Assembly (NCBI RefSeq): GCF_042984175.1
Contig: NZ_CP155569.1
Location: forward strand, 558,001-622,000
Direction: 5' to 3'
Source: Mycoplasma_N cavipharyngis
Lineage (GTDB): Bacteria; Bacillota_I; Bacilli_A; Mycoplasmatales; Mycoplasmoidaceae
DNA: 64,000 bases
Positions 24,223 to 33,808 of this stretch are shown piece after piece. The stretch's first letter is position 1; each line of letters starts with the position of its first letter. Below the pieces are notes generated by a model. The model was not told the DNA's origin, did not search any database, and saw nothing but the letters and a program-made list of their open reading frames with translations. The position numbers and the translations under genes are program-made.

Positions 24223-26349
24223 TTAATTTGATTTTTCTTTTAAAATCTTAATTAAAAAATTTCAATTATTTATTACTCATTCTAAAATAAACTTATTTTG
24301 TTGTTGATAATTTTTCTTATTAGTTTTATTAATAAAACGATAATCAAACATTTTAGCAATTAATAATTTCAGATTGTAGTTAAAATTTTTAGATTTAATG
24401 ATTTTATCCAAATCATTATCAGTTATTTCGTGATTAAAAAGATAAAAATTTTCTTTACCAATTGCAGTTAAGGCTTGAATATATTGTTGTAAAAATCTTT
24501 TTGGATTTTTCTTAATATTTTTTAATAAATAATGATTTAATTCATGATTAACTTGAAAAAAATTAAAAAAAATTCTTGATCGATTTTCAGTTCAATATTT
24601 ATTATTTCTAAAATTAGATATTGCTTGAATCAGATATTTTAAAGTTTGACTATTTAGATTATTAATTTTAAATAAATTAAAACTATTAGATAAATTTTTA
24701 GAACGGGACTGATGAAAATTATTTTTTGAATTATTATAAATATTACCTAAAAACTTAGGGTTATCATACAACCAATAAGAGAGATTTTTAAAATTATCAT
24801 CTTTTTCAAGAAAACGATTAAATCGATGCAATCGTCCTAAACCAAATCAATATTTTAAAAAGATTTTATAAAAAGAAAAATTTCCTACTGAAATAAAATC
24901 AATAAAAGCTTCTGCTTTATTAGCATTCATTTTGATTCGATTTAAAAGACGATCACCTAAAATTTGTTTTTGATTAACAATTTTAAAATGATCGTTTTCA
25001 TTTTCGACTTGATTAATTAATTCTTGATTTGATCAATTAATATCAAAAATTCTACTATACCGACCATAATCATTTAATAAATGATCAAAATTTCATGAAG
25101 GATTTAATGATATTCATTCATTAATGACTTTCTCTTTAGTAAAAGAATTAGCTTTTAATGATAATTTTAAAAAAAGATCTTGAGCAATTTTTTTCTGACC
25201 ATAAACTGTTGGATGAATGTCAAATAAATTTTCAGCATATTTTTTAGCATGAAACATTCAATCTTTTGTATCATTAATATCAATCCAACTAACATTAGTG
25301 TTTTCAGCAGTATTTCTAATGATTTCAAAATTCAATTTATCAAGAAAAAATTGTACAATTGGTTTTTGATTGGTAAAACGATAAATTAAAGCGTTATTTT
25401 GAATTAAATCTCTTTGTAAATAAGGATCTAAATAATTAATTGTAGAATTAAAATATTGACTAATTTTTTGATTAATTAAATTATTAATTACTTGATTTAT
25501 CCCATTAAGAATTTGTAATAAAGGTAGTGGATAATCAACTAAAACAATTCTAGCATTCTTATTAATTTTTTGAATGTTAGTAATTAATCGTTCATAATTT
25601 TTTTGAATTAAAACAAATGTATTATTAATTTTTTTAAATAAAGCATTAATACTATTAATTCTAGCTAATTGATCTAATTTAAAATAATGAGTTAAATCAT
25701 TCGCACCTAAAGAAATAGTAATTAAATTAGCCTCACTAATCTTTTCAATTAATTGAGTAAAATCGTCTTTTTGAAATCTTTTAAAATATGTTGCAATTCT
25801 TTTATGGTATGGATTGGCTTTAAAATTATTTTTATTTTTAACTCGATTAAAAAAATCTAACCGTCTTTGTAAATTGTAATTTAAAGGTTTATCGTTTAAA
25901 AAATATAATCAATCATTAATTTGTGATCCAGAAATTGCTAAATTTGTAAAATCTTCTAAAACTAATGAAGGAGTATTATTTAAATAATTTGCTAAAAATG
26001 ATGGATAACTTCATCCAGTTACTGTTTTAGTTTCACGATTAAACGCACCACTAGCTTCAACCCCATTTAAATCAGCATTATATCCTGAAGCAATTGAATC
26101 ACCAATTGCAACATATTTAATACGTGTTAATAATGGTTTTTGATTAACTTGGTTTGCTGAGTGAACAATTAATTGATTACTATTTTTTAAAGTTTGATTA
26201 ATTTTAGGTAAGTAATTGTCAACAACAACACCTAAAATTATTCGTGAAAACATCAAAAAAAGATTAAAACTTAATGACAAAAACAAAGTTGCTAAACTGA
26301 TTAGAATAGCAATTATTGACAATTTTTTCTTTGATTTAATTTTTGACAT
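24223..26349 (-). CDS. SGNH/GDSL-family hydrolase, membrane-anchored (708 aa)
   Basis: Paralogue of the gene at 8297-10291. Block I is AIGDSIASGYN (nucleophile Ser), block III SLGANDL, block V DIHPTVYGQKK. Unlike its paralogue it has no lipobox Cys; the N-terminus carries a hydrophobic segment at about residues 9-42 (LSIIAILISLATLFLSLSF onward), so it is probably held as a signal anchor or cleaved and secreted. A hydrophilic stretch of about 40 residues separates the anchor from the catalytic domain. The C-terminal half is Asn/Lys-rich and unassigned, as in the paralogue. In-frame UGA codons read as Trp. It is divergent from infC. Likely an esterase acting on lipids outside the membrane, by family. 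Confidence 0.85.
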
Positions 26350-26740
26350 TTTTAAATAATTATAACTATTTTATCTATTAAATATTTGATTGCATCATTT
26401 ATTATTACATTATTACTAAATTAATTGTTGAGAAAATATTTTTTAATTTTAAAATTTTATTATATAATTAGAATTTGATTTATTATCTAAATTTACTATT
26501 AATTAATAAATAATTGAAGTGGTTCAATAGACCCCCCATATTAGTTGAAAAATACCGTTATGGGTTATTTTAAATTGTTAAATATTTTTTTAAAATAGAT
26601 TTTTAAAAGAATTTTAGCTATTGTTTAATATTGAAATACTTCTACTGTTTTCTAATCAAACAGTAGATTTTCTTTTTTAATAAAGTAATTTAGATCAATA
26701 ACAAGAAAATTAATTTAAATTTGAATCAAATGGAGTCAAT
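26350..26740 (+). promoter_or_regulatory. Divergent intergenic region and infC leader
   Basis: A TATAAT box at 26463-26468 could start the infC transcript, leaving a leader of some 270 nt. The leader holds a C-run (ACCCCCCATA near 26530) able to pair with TATGGGTT near 26562, then the terminator hairpin at 26641-26678. Such long leaders before infC-rpmI-rplT are known in Firmicutes as L20-controlled leaders; whether this is one cannot be told by eye. Confidence 0.5.
26641..26678 (+). terminator. Leader terminator (attenuator) ahead of infC
   Basis: A perfect 10-bp stem TCTACTGTTT / AAACAGTAGA with a 7-nt loop followed by TTTTCTTTTTT, 62 bases before the infC start and in the same orientation. 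A strong terminator in this place would prevent expression unless read-through is controlled, so it is probably an attenuator. Confidence 0.75.
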
Positions 26741-27322
26741 TTGGCCCTACCAATATCGATTAAAAAAAACATCCCACCAAAAAAACGTGCATTAACTAAC
26801 AATCAGATTTATCATAAAAGATTGATTTTGATTAATTCTAATGGTGAAAAGATTGGTGAAATAGCAACTAGTGAAGCTTTAGAAATGGCACAAGCTCAAG
26901 ATTTGGACTTAGTTGTCATTAATGAAAGATCAAATCCAGTAATTGCTAAAATTATGGATTATGGTAAATATTTATACGAACAAAAACAAAAATTACAAGA
27001 ATCTAAAAGAAAATCTAATTCTATAAAAGTTAAATCGATCAATATTAAACCACAAATTAGCAATCATGATTTGTTATGAAAGTCTAATCAAGCAATTAAT
27101 TGACTTAAAAATGGCGATCGAGTTCAGTTTGTTATTAAAACTTATGGTCGAATTGCAACTAAAACTGAGCTAATTTATCAAACATATGAAAAGTTTGCTA
27201 AAGCTTTAGAAGAATATGGTGTAGCCCAATCAGAACTAAAACGCATTAGTCCAGTTATGTATGAAGTGTATTTTGTTCCAATTAAAAATAATGTAAATAA
27301 GAAAGAGAAAAATAATGTCTAA
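26741..27322 (+). CDS. infC: Translation initiation factor IF-3 (193 aa)
   Basis: IF-3 binds the 30S subunit and proofreads initiator tRNA and start codon choice. The N-terminal domain (IYHKRLILINSNGEKIGEIATSEAL) and the C-terminal domain with HDLLWKSNQAINWLKNGDRV and the VYFVPIKN end are complete. The start is unusual: the codon is TTG at 26741, five bases after GGAG (26732-26735), and the nearby ATG at 26730 is out of frame. Rare start codons on infC are known in other bacteria and link to autoregulation. The stop overlaps the rpmI start by 8 bases, showing an operon with rpmI and rplT. Confidence 0.95.
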
Positions 27323-27515
27323 TTACAAAATGAAAACTAAAAAAGCATTTGCAAAACGTGTTTTAGTTACTGGTAGTGGCAAATTAAAACGAAAACAGTC
27401 ATTTCGTAGTCATTTAGCCCCTAATAAAACTACAAAACAAAAACGACAATCACGTAAATATGAAATTTTAAATAAACCACAAATGAAACGTGCTTATCAA
27501 TTGTTACAAAAATAA
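27315..27515 (+). CDS. rpmI: Ribosomal protein L35 (66 aa)
   Basis: Small basic 50S protein; the family pattern KMKTKKAFAKRVLVTGSGKLKR near the start and KRAYQLL at the end are present and the length is as expected. The start ATG overlaps the last codons of infC by 8 bases, which suggests translational coupling. Confidence 0.97.
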   Translation: MSNYKMKTKKAFAKRVLVTGSGKLKRKQSFRSHLAPNKTTKQKRQSRKYEILNKPQMKRAYQLLQK

Positions 27516-27559
27516 TTTCTATTAATCTAATCAATTTAATTTTAAAAAAAGGATATTTT

Positions 27560-27916
27560 ATGCGTGTTAAAGGCGGATATAAAACAAGAAGAAGACGAAA
27601 AGCTGTTTTAAAACAAGCAGAGGGTTTTTGAGGGAATCGACATCTAAGTTTTAGAAATGCTCACCAATCATTAATTAAAGCAGCACAATATGCTTATCGT
27701 GATCGTAGGGTGAATCGTCGTAATTTAAGAAGATTATGAATTCAAAGAATTAATGCTTCAGTTCGTAGTTTGGGATATTCATATTCTCAGTTTATTAATG
27801 AATTAAAAATTCAAAATATTGAATTAAACCGCAAAACTTTATCAGAATGAGCAATTAATGATTTTGCAGCATTTTCTGCTTTTGTAAAAAATGTGATGGA
27901 AAAAAAATCGATTTAA
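27560..27916 (+). CDS. rplT: Ribosomal protein L20 (118 aa)
   Basis: Early-binding 23S rRNA protein needed for 50S assembly, and in Firmicutes a repressor of its own operon. The start MRVKGGYKTRRRRKAVLKQA, then EGFWGNRHLSFRNAHQSLIKAAQYAYRDRRVNRRNLRRLWIQRINAS (broken here only by this description) are characteristic, with Trp encoded by UGA at three places, which hides the gene under the standard code. AAAAAAGGAT precedes the ATG. It closes the infC-rpmI-rplT operon. Confidence 0.97.
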
Positions 27917-27938
27917 ATTAATAGTTTTTTAAAATAAA

Positions 27939-28442
27939 ATGTCAAAAATTATTACTTGAGATTTAAGTCCTTTATTAATAGAACAAAGTAAATTAGATTT
28001 GTATATTCATACTAAAAAAAATACTAATTATCAAATTACATGACACCAAAGATTAGTTGCTTTATTTGTTGAATTAAACGAATTAGCTAATGAAACTAAA
28101 TGTTTTAAATATTGATCTAATAATAAAAAAATTGATCTAACTAAAGTTTTAGAAGAGTATATTGATAGTTTGCATTTTTGTTTGTCACTAATTTTATATT
28201 ATCAATTACCTTCTCAAATAAGTTTTCAATTAGTAGAAAAATTAGATGATTCACAATTATCTGAAAAATTTTTAGAACTTAATTTGTCATTGCAAAAAAC
28301 TACTTGTGCAACTACTTTTAATAGTTGATTGCAAAAATTTTTAGAATTATCATATCAATTAGGTTTTGATCAAAAAAAAGTATTTGATAAATACTATGAA
28401 AAATGTCAAATTAATTTTTCAAGACAAGATAATAATTACTAA
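27939..28442 (+). CDS. dUTP diphosphatase, all-alpha dimeric type (167 aa)
   Basis: Hydrolyses dUTP to dUMP, which keeps uracil out of DNA and supplies the substrate for the thymidylate synthase encoded 2.8 kb downstream. The all-alpha NTP-pyrophosphatase signature is present: ELNELANE followed by CFKYWS, then EEYIDSLHF, giving the ExxE and ExxD metal-binding pairs. Length fits the dimeric dUTPase_2 family of Gram-positive bacteria and mollicutes. Three in-frame UGA codons encode Trp, including in KYW. It lies 22 bases after rplT and 14 bases before the next gene, in the same direction. Confidence 0.8.
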
Positions 28443-28456
28443 TTAATTATCAAAAT

Positions 28457-29197
28457 ATGTCAAAAAATAATTTAGATGATTTAACACCAAAAGTTTGATA
28501 TAAAAGTTTGATATATAAAGAAGATATTATCGAATATAAAGTAATTTCATCAATTAAGTATAAAAAAATTACAATTAAACATGATGAAAATTTTCAATTA
28601 TTAGTTCTTAGTCCTTATCATGTTCATGAAAATTATTTAGAAAACTTTGTTAAATGCAACATTGATAAAATGATGCGAGCAATTGATAATGCTAGAAAAA
28701 CTCATTTGCTTGATTTAAATCATAATCAAATGTATATCTTTGGCAAACGTTATAAATTAATCAGGCAATTAACTAATAAAAAAAGTAAAATTATTTTAAA
28801 AAATTTAAATAGTGATCAAATCTTTTTTTATGTTGGACAAGCAATAGGTAATAATCTAAAAAAACAACGTCAATACATTTATCAACAAGTTAAAATTTTT
28901 AGTTCAGATTATTTAAAAAAAAGAGTTTATTATTTTTGTGATAAATTTAATTTAGAAGTTAGTGATGTTAAGATAAAAATTTTAAAACGCAAGTGAGGTT
29001 GGTGTTCTGCTAAAAAAGTCATTGCTCTTAATGCTTTATTGATTGCTTTTGATCTTGATGTGATTGATCATGTCATTTGTCATGAACTAGCACACTTAAC
29101 TCATTTAAATCATTCTAAAGAATTTCAAACATTATTACGTCAATATGATCCTAATACTGATAAAATATTAAAAAAAATTAAATTTCAATTGGATTAA
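28457..29197 (+). CDS. YgjP/DUF45-type M48-like metallopeptidase (246 aa)
   Basis: The zinc-binding motif CHELAHLTHLNHSKEF (HExxH plus a third His) near residue 205 and the preceding KWGWCSAKKVIALNALL are diagnostic of the YgjP (DUF45, SprT-like) family. The N-terminal half, with YKVISSIKYKKITIKHDENFQLLVLSP cut here into words, corresponds to the family's beta-rich region. The start ATG at 28457 is 14 bases after the dUTPase stop; UGA codons at two places near the N-terminus and one in the KWGW motif are Trp. Cytosolic by lack of signal. Physiological substrate is unknown. Confidence 0.85.
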
Positions 29198-29210
29198 AAA
29201 TTAAAAAAAT

Positions 29211-29771
29211 ATGGCAAATTACATTAACGCTAAAGACTTACGTGCAGGTCATACTATTATTTGAAAAAAAGAACTTTATCAAATTTTAGATCACAGTTTT
29301 AATAAGACAGCAATGCGGGGTGGGATTGTTAAGTGTAAAATTAAAAACTTAATGACTAATGCAATTACTGTTCAAGAATTTACTGGTGAAAAATTAGAAC
29401 AAGCAATAATTGAAAAATTCAAAGCGATTTATTCTTATGAAAGTGATCGTGATTATGTTTTTTATAAAAGTGATAACTATGAAGAATTAGCTGTTCCAAA
29501 AAACTTATTAGAATGAGAAAAAAATTTTTTATCAGATAATTTAGAAGTTAATGTCACTACTTTTGAAAACAAAATTTTAGGAATTAATTTACCTGAAGTT
29601 GTTCCTGTAGTTGTTGTTGAAGCTGAAAGTGCTGTTCGTGGTGATACTGCAACTGATCTTACCAAAAAAGCTTGATTAGCTTCTGGTTTAGAAATTATTG
29701 TGCCTCAATTTATTAAATCAGGTGACATCATTAATATTTCAACAACTGATGGTAAATACAAATCACGTTAA
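29211..29771 (+). CDS. efp: Elongation factor P (186 aa)
   Basis: EF-P enters the ribosomal E site and relieves stalling at consecutive prolines. All three domains are present: the KOW-like N-domain (INAKDLRAGHTIIW), the OB domains and the C-terminal ending GLEIIVPQFIKSGDIINISTTDGKYKSR (split: final motif GDIINISTTDGKY). The tip loop that carries the modified Lys or Arg in other bacteria reads HSFNKTAMRGG, shorter in Pro/Gly than the common PGKG form. UGA Trp codons occur at three positions. It starts 13 bases after the metallopeptidase stop. Confidence 0.96.
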
Positions 29772-29820
29772 TAATTGAATAAATAGAAATTAAAATTTTT
29801 AAAAAAAGAAGGCAACATTA

Positions 29821-30711
29821 ATGAAAACAAAGATTTTAAAATTTTTAAAAATTTTAATTGCACCACTAATCTTACTTTATATTTTTTTCAGTCTTGTTTT
29901 TGCTGTTATTAGTGGAAGAAGATATGTCATTAAATTTAATAAGGGTGATCAACAAAACACTTCTAAGCAAGTAACAAAACGTTATAGCACTGTTTATAAA
30001 ATTATTAATTCAATATTATTTTTTAAAAACATTGAAGTTGAAGTGCAAAATCTTGATGTTGTTCCTAAAACTCCTGTAGTTTTTTTAGCTAATCATAAAT
30101 CTAAGAGTGATCCTTTAGTTTTATATAAAATAATTTATGAAAATAAAAAATATCCCTTAAATACTTTTGTTGCCAAAATAGAATTAGCAAAATCAAAAAT
30201 TGGTTATATTCTTGATTTAATCGATGTTGTTTTTGTTGATCGCAAAAACCCTAGACAAGCATTAAAACAATTAGAAGAAGTTGCACCTAGAATTTTAAAA
30301 AACAATCGTTCTTTATGTATTTTCCCAGAAGCAACTCGTGTTCCTGGAGATCAGTTAGGAACTTTTAATCCTGGAGCAACATTACCTGCTTATCAAGCGT
30401 TTGTACCAATTGTCCCTGTTACGATCTATAATAGTGAAGGTCAATTTTTAGATAAATCAACCCAAAAGCAAACTTTTAGAAAACCTAAATCTAATAAAAT
30501 TATTGTTTATTTTCATAAACCGATTTCTACACAAAAATTTATTAATTTAAATAACCAAAAATGTATTGAAATTGTTAAACAACAAATTCAAAAACAGTAT
30601 AACAAAATTGCATCAAGTCAAAAACAGCATCAATCTAAAGCCAAAAAATCAGATCATCAAGAAGTTATTGATGATTTTAAAAAATTAATTAAATCCAAGA
30701 AAAAAAAGTAA
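29821..30711 (+). CDS. plsC: 1-acyl-sn-glycerol-3-phosphate acyltransferase (296 aa)
   Basis: Adds the second acyl chain to lysophosphatidic acid in phospholipid synthesis. An N-terminal membrane span (residues about 9-31, FLKILIAPLILLYIFFSLVF) is followed by the acyltransferase motif NHKSKSDP (H-x4-D), and FPEATRV in place of the common FPEGTR. The C-terminal 35 residues are strongly basic (Lys/Gln-rich). In M. genitalium, as I recall, plsC directly precedes scpA; here thyA and the folA half of a fusion are inserted between them. Confidence 0.93.
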   Translation: MKTKILKFLKILIAPLILLYIFFSLVFAVISGRRYVIKFNKGDQQNTSKQVTKRYSTVYKIINSILFFKNIEVEVQNLDVVPKTPVVFLANHKSKSDPLVLYKIIYENKKYPLNTFVAKIELAKSKIGYILDLIDVVFVDRKNPRQALKQLEEVAPRILKNNRSLCIFPEATRVPGDQLGTFNPGATLPAYQAFVPIVPVTIYNSEGQFLDKSTQKQTFRKPKSNKIIVYFHKPISTQKFINLNNQKCIEIVKQQIQKQYNKIASSQKQHQSKAKKSDHQEVIDDFKKLIKSKKKK

Positions 30712-30726
30712 TTATTTGATCATTTC

Positions 30727-31593
30727 ATGAAACAATATTTAGATTTAATTAGAAAAGTTTTAAATGAGGGAACTTTAGTTACTAATCGAACTGATATTAA
30801 AACATATGCTACATTTGGTGGTCAAATCGAAATTGATTTAAATCAAGGTTTTCCTTTACTAACAACAAAAGAAGTGCATTTTCATTCAATCTTAGTTGAA
30901 TTATTATGATTTATTAAGGGTGATACTAACATTAAATATTTAGTAGATCATAATGTTCGTATCTGAAATGAATGACCTTATCAACAATATTGTCAAAAAA
31001 CTAATTTAGAAAAACTAACATTAAAAGAATTTGTTGCAAAAATTAAAAATGATCCAAAATTTGCTGCTCAATATGGTGATCTAGGTCCAGTTTATGGTAA
31101 ACAATGACGTAATTTTAATAATGTTGATCAACTGCAAAAAATAATTGATACAATTAAAACTCAACCGAATTCACGAAGAATGATTGTTTCTTCATGAAAT
31201 CCAAGTGAAGTTGATCAAATGGCATTACCACCATGTCATTGTTTATTTCAATTTTCAGTGATTAATAATAAATTATCATGTCATTTATACCAACGTAGTG
31301 CTGATGTCTTTTTAGGTGTACCATTTAATATTGCATCATATGCTCTTTTAACTCATATTATTGCTAATATTTGCGGATTAGAAGTTAATAAGTTAATTCA
31401 TAGTTTTGGTGATTTACATATTTATCAAAATCATCTAGAACAATGTGAAATTCAATTAACACGAAAACCAAAAAAATTATCCCGATTAGTAATTAATCGC
31501 AAAATTAAAAATTTATCTGATTTAAATATTGATGATTTTAAAATTGAAGATTATCAACATCATCCTAAATTAATCGGAAAAGTAGCTATTTAA
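30727..31593 (+). CDS. thyA: Thymidylate synthase (288 aa)
   Basis: Converts dUMP to dTMP with methylenetetrahydrofolate, producing dihydrofolate. The nucleophile motif LPPCHCLFQF is intact, as are the substrate-binding TNRTDIKTYATFG, the QRSADVFLGVPFNIASYA region and HIYQNHLEQ. Length is slightly longer than the 264-aa enterobacterial form because of an insertion around residues 90-120. Several UGA codons encode conserved Trp (for example in ELLWFIKGDTN). It starts 16 bases after plsC, and its stop TAA touches the ATG of the folA-scpA fusion with no gap, so enzyme and recycling enzyme are coupled. Confidence 0.97.
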
Positions 31594-32832
31594 ATGTCAA
31601 TTAAATTAATTTGATGTCAAGATTTACAATTTGGTATTGGTAAAAATAATCAATTGCCTTGAAAAATTCCAGCCGAAATGGAACATTTTCGATCTACTAC
31701 TTTAAACCAAATTGTTGTTATGGGACGAAAAACCTTTCAATCAATTGGCCAAGCATTAAAAAATCGCACTAATATTGTTTTAACTCGTGATCCAAATTTT
31801 ATTGCTGAAAATGTTGAAGTTTTTCATGACATTCAATCGGTCTTAAAAAAATATCATAAACAAGATTTATATATTATTGGTGGAAAAGAAATTTATCAAA
31901 ATTTTTTCAATTTTGCTGATGAATTAATTATTTCTTGTTTACCTGATGCTTATCAATGTGATACTTTCATTGATTTTGATCTTAGTTCCTTTAGTTTATC
32001 ACATACAAAAAACTATGATGGTTTTAGTGTTAATTATTATCATTATGCTAAAAAAAATAATGTTTTAGAACTAACTTTAAATGATTTTCATGGTCCATTA
32101 GATTTATTGTGAAGTTTGATTCGTGAAAAAAAATATGATATTTTTGATCTTGATCTAAAAAAATTAATTGAACAATATATTACATTTATTAAAAATCAAC
32201 TAAATTACATTAATTTAGACATTGCTGCTGATTATTTATTAACTGCTACTGAATTAATTAGTTTAAAAACTAAAATTATTTTTGCTAATGATCCTGATGC
32301 TACCTTAGCAGATATTGATGATTTTTTAAAAGAAAAAGATTTATTAATTGCTAGGTTATTAGAATATAAAAAAATTCGTAAAGGAATTAGTTGATTACGT
32401 AAAAAACAACGTGATCGAATTAATGTTTTTATTAAAAAGCCTGATTTTATTAATCAATCAGAAGAAATAATTAATGAAAATTTGTATTTACCAAAAAATC
32501 TTGATGTCTATCGTTTAAAAAAAAGTTTAGAAATTGCTCTTGAAAAAATGCAAATGCGTAATTTTAAAAAACGACAATTAAAGATTCAAGAACTTTCAAT
32601 TGATCAAATTACTTTAGAACTAGAAAAATGATTAATTAATAACAAATTATCCCAATCAACTTTTCATACTTATTTAAATAGTTTATCTGAAAATAAACGC
32701 AATTTAAAATATACCATTGTTGTTTTTTTAGTCATTTTAACTCAAGTGAAAAATCAGTGTATTACAATTGATTTAATTGATAATGACATTCATTTTACAC
32801 TTACTGAAAAATGGGATTTAAAATATGAATAA
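31594..32832 (+). CDS. folA-scpA: Fusion protein: dihydrofolate reductase - ScpA (412 aa)
   Basis: One uninterrupted frame encodes two whole proteins. Residues 1-156 are DHFR: IGKNNQLPWKIPAEMEHF (active-site acid Glu where bacteria more often have Asp27), VVMGRKTFQSIG, NIVLTRD, YIIGGKEIYQNF. Residues about 157-412 are ScpA, the kleisin of the SMC condensin complex: VLELTLNDFHGPLDLLWSLI, then YDIFDLDLKKLIEQY, ADYLLTATELISLKTKI and a C-terminal winged-helix-like part. The join YHYAKKNN|VLELTLND leaves no linker and neither a stop nor a start. DHFR regenerates tetrahydrofolate used by ThyA just upstream; ScpA bridges SMC heads with ScpB just downstream, whose ATG at 32825 lies inside the last codons. 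The fusion is seen directly; its effect on either function is unknown. Confidence 0.93.
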
Positions 32833-33739
32833 AAAAAAATCAAAAAAAAATCAGTTTGATCCAAATAATGGTGAAATCTCATTAGAAGAATTAATTAGAA
32901 AAAAATTTGAAACAACTGATTTAGAAATTATTGATCATATTAAACCATTAAATGATCGATTAGATGCTATCACAAATGATTCAGCAATGAATCAAGCAAA
33001 TGATAATTGTGATCAAGCAACAATTGATCAAACTGATCATCAAAATAATCTTAGTGCAGAAGCAGAATTAAATAATCAAGTATCTAATTCGATTGTTTTT
33101 AGTTTAGAAGAAACTAATTTGCATCAAAAAATTGTTGAAGCAGCTTTGTTTACAGTTGGTTCATCTGGATTAAAAATATCTGATCTTAAAAGAATTTTAA
33201 ATAATCAATCAATTAATAGTGATTATTTACATGATTTAATTAAAACAATGCGTCAAAATTATTTAACAAATCCAACTTCAGGAATTACAATCGAAAAATT
33301 TGATGATGTTTATAAAATGACAACTAAATCAGATTTACATTATAATTTGAGTAAATTAATTAAAACTAAATTACACTCTGCTTTAACTAATAGTTTAATG
33401 GAAGTGTTAGCAATTATTGCTTATAATGAGCCTTGTTCTAAAAGTTTAATTTTTAAAGTGCGCAACATTGATCCAAGTAGTAGTATTGATAAATTAATTA
33501 AATTAGGCTTGATTTATCAGTACAAACGAAGTGATACACCTGGAAAACCGTGGTTATATAAATTAACAAATAATTTTTTTGATGTATTTGGGATTAAATC
33601 AAGAAATCAATTGCCTAAAATTAATAATAACTTAATTCAAACATTAGATCAAGATTTGATTGAAAATAGTGAAATTGAAACAAATGAAAAATTTTTTGAT
33701 ATTAATCGAAAAACTAATTTTAATATTAACAATAATTAA
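32825..33739 (+). CDS. scpB: Segregation and condensation protein ScpB with N-terminal extension (304 aa)
   Basis: ScpB forms a dimer of winged helices that binds ScpA in the SMC complex for chromosome segregation. The core begins near residue 98 (LHQKIVEAALFTVGSSGLKISDLKRIL, cut here: core motif VEAALFTVGSSGLKI) and includes ALTNSLMEVLAIIAYNEP and DTPGKPWLYKLTNNF. Ahead of it is an extra acidic, Asn/Asp/Gln-rich stretch of about 95 residues not seen in typical 200-aa ScpB proteins. The start overlaps the fusion gene by 8 bases, so the two condensin subunits are translationally coupled. Confidence 0.9.
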   Translation: MNKKKSKKNQFDPNNGEISLEELIRKKFETTDLEIIDHIKPLNDRLDAITNDSAMNQANDNCDQATIDQTDHQNNLSAEAELNNQVSNSIVFSLEETNLHQKIVEAALFTVGSSGLKISDLKRILNNQSINSDYLHDLIKTMRQNYLTNPTSGITIEKFDDVYKMTTKSDLHYNLSKLIKTKLHSALTNSLMEVLAIIAYNEPCSKSLIFKVRNIDPSSSIDKLIKLGLIYQYKRSDTPGKPWLYKLTNNFFDVFGIKSRNQLPKINNNLIQTLDQDLIENSEIETNEKFFDINRKTNFNINNN

Positions 33740-33741
33740 TT

Positions 33742-33792
33742 TTAACTTATAAATTATAATTAATATTATTGTAAAATTATAAGTTAATAAAA
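33742..33792 (+). other. Inverted repeat between scpB and the acidic protein gene
   Basis: TTAACTTATAA near 33742 pairs with TTATAAGTTAA near 33778, with a loop of about 25 nt and no T tail. It lies just upstream of the ATG at 33809. It could be a processing or weak pause site; a purely A+T-driven coincidence is possible. Confidence 0.35.
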
Positions 33793-33808
33793 GTCAAGAC
33801 GAAATAAT

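Noticed and set aside
26530..26575. Riboswitch before infC
   Set aside because: Pairing of the C run with TATGGG is possible, but no known riboswitch core can be recognised by eye; an r-protein leader is more likely.
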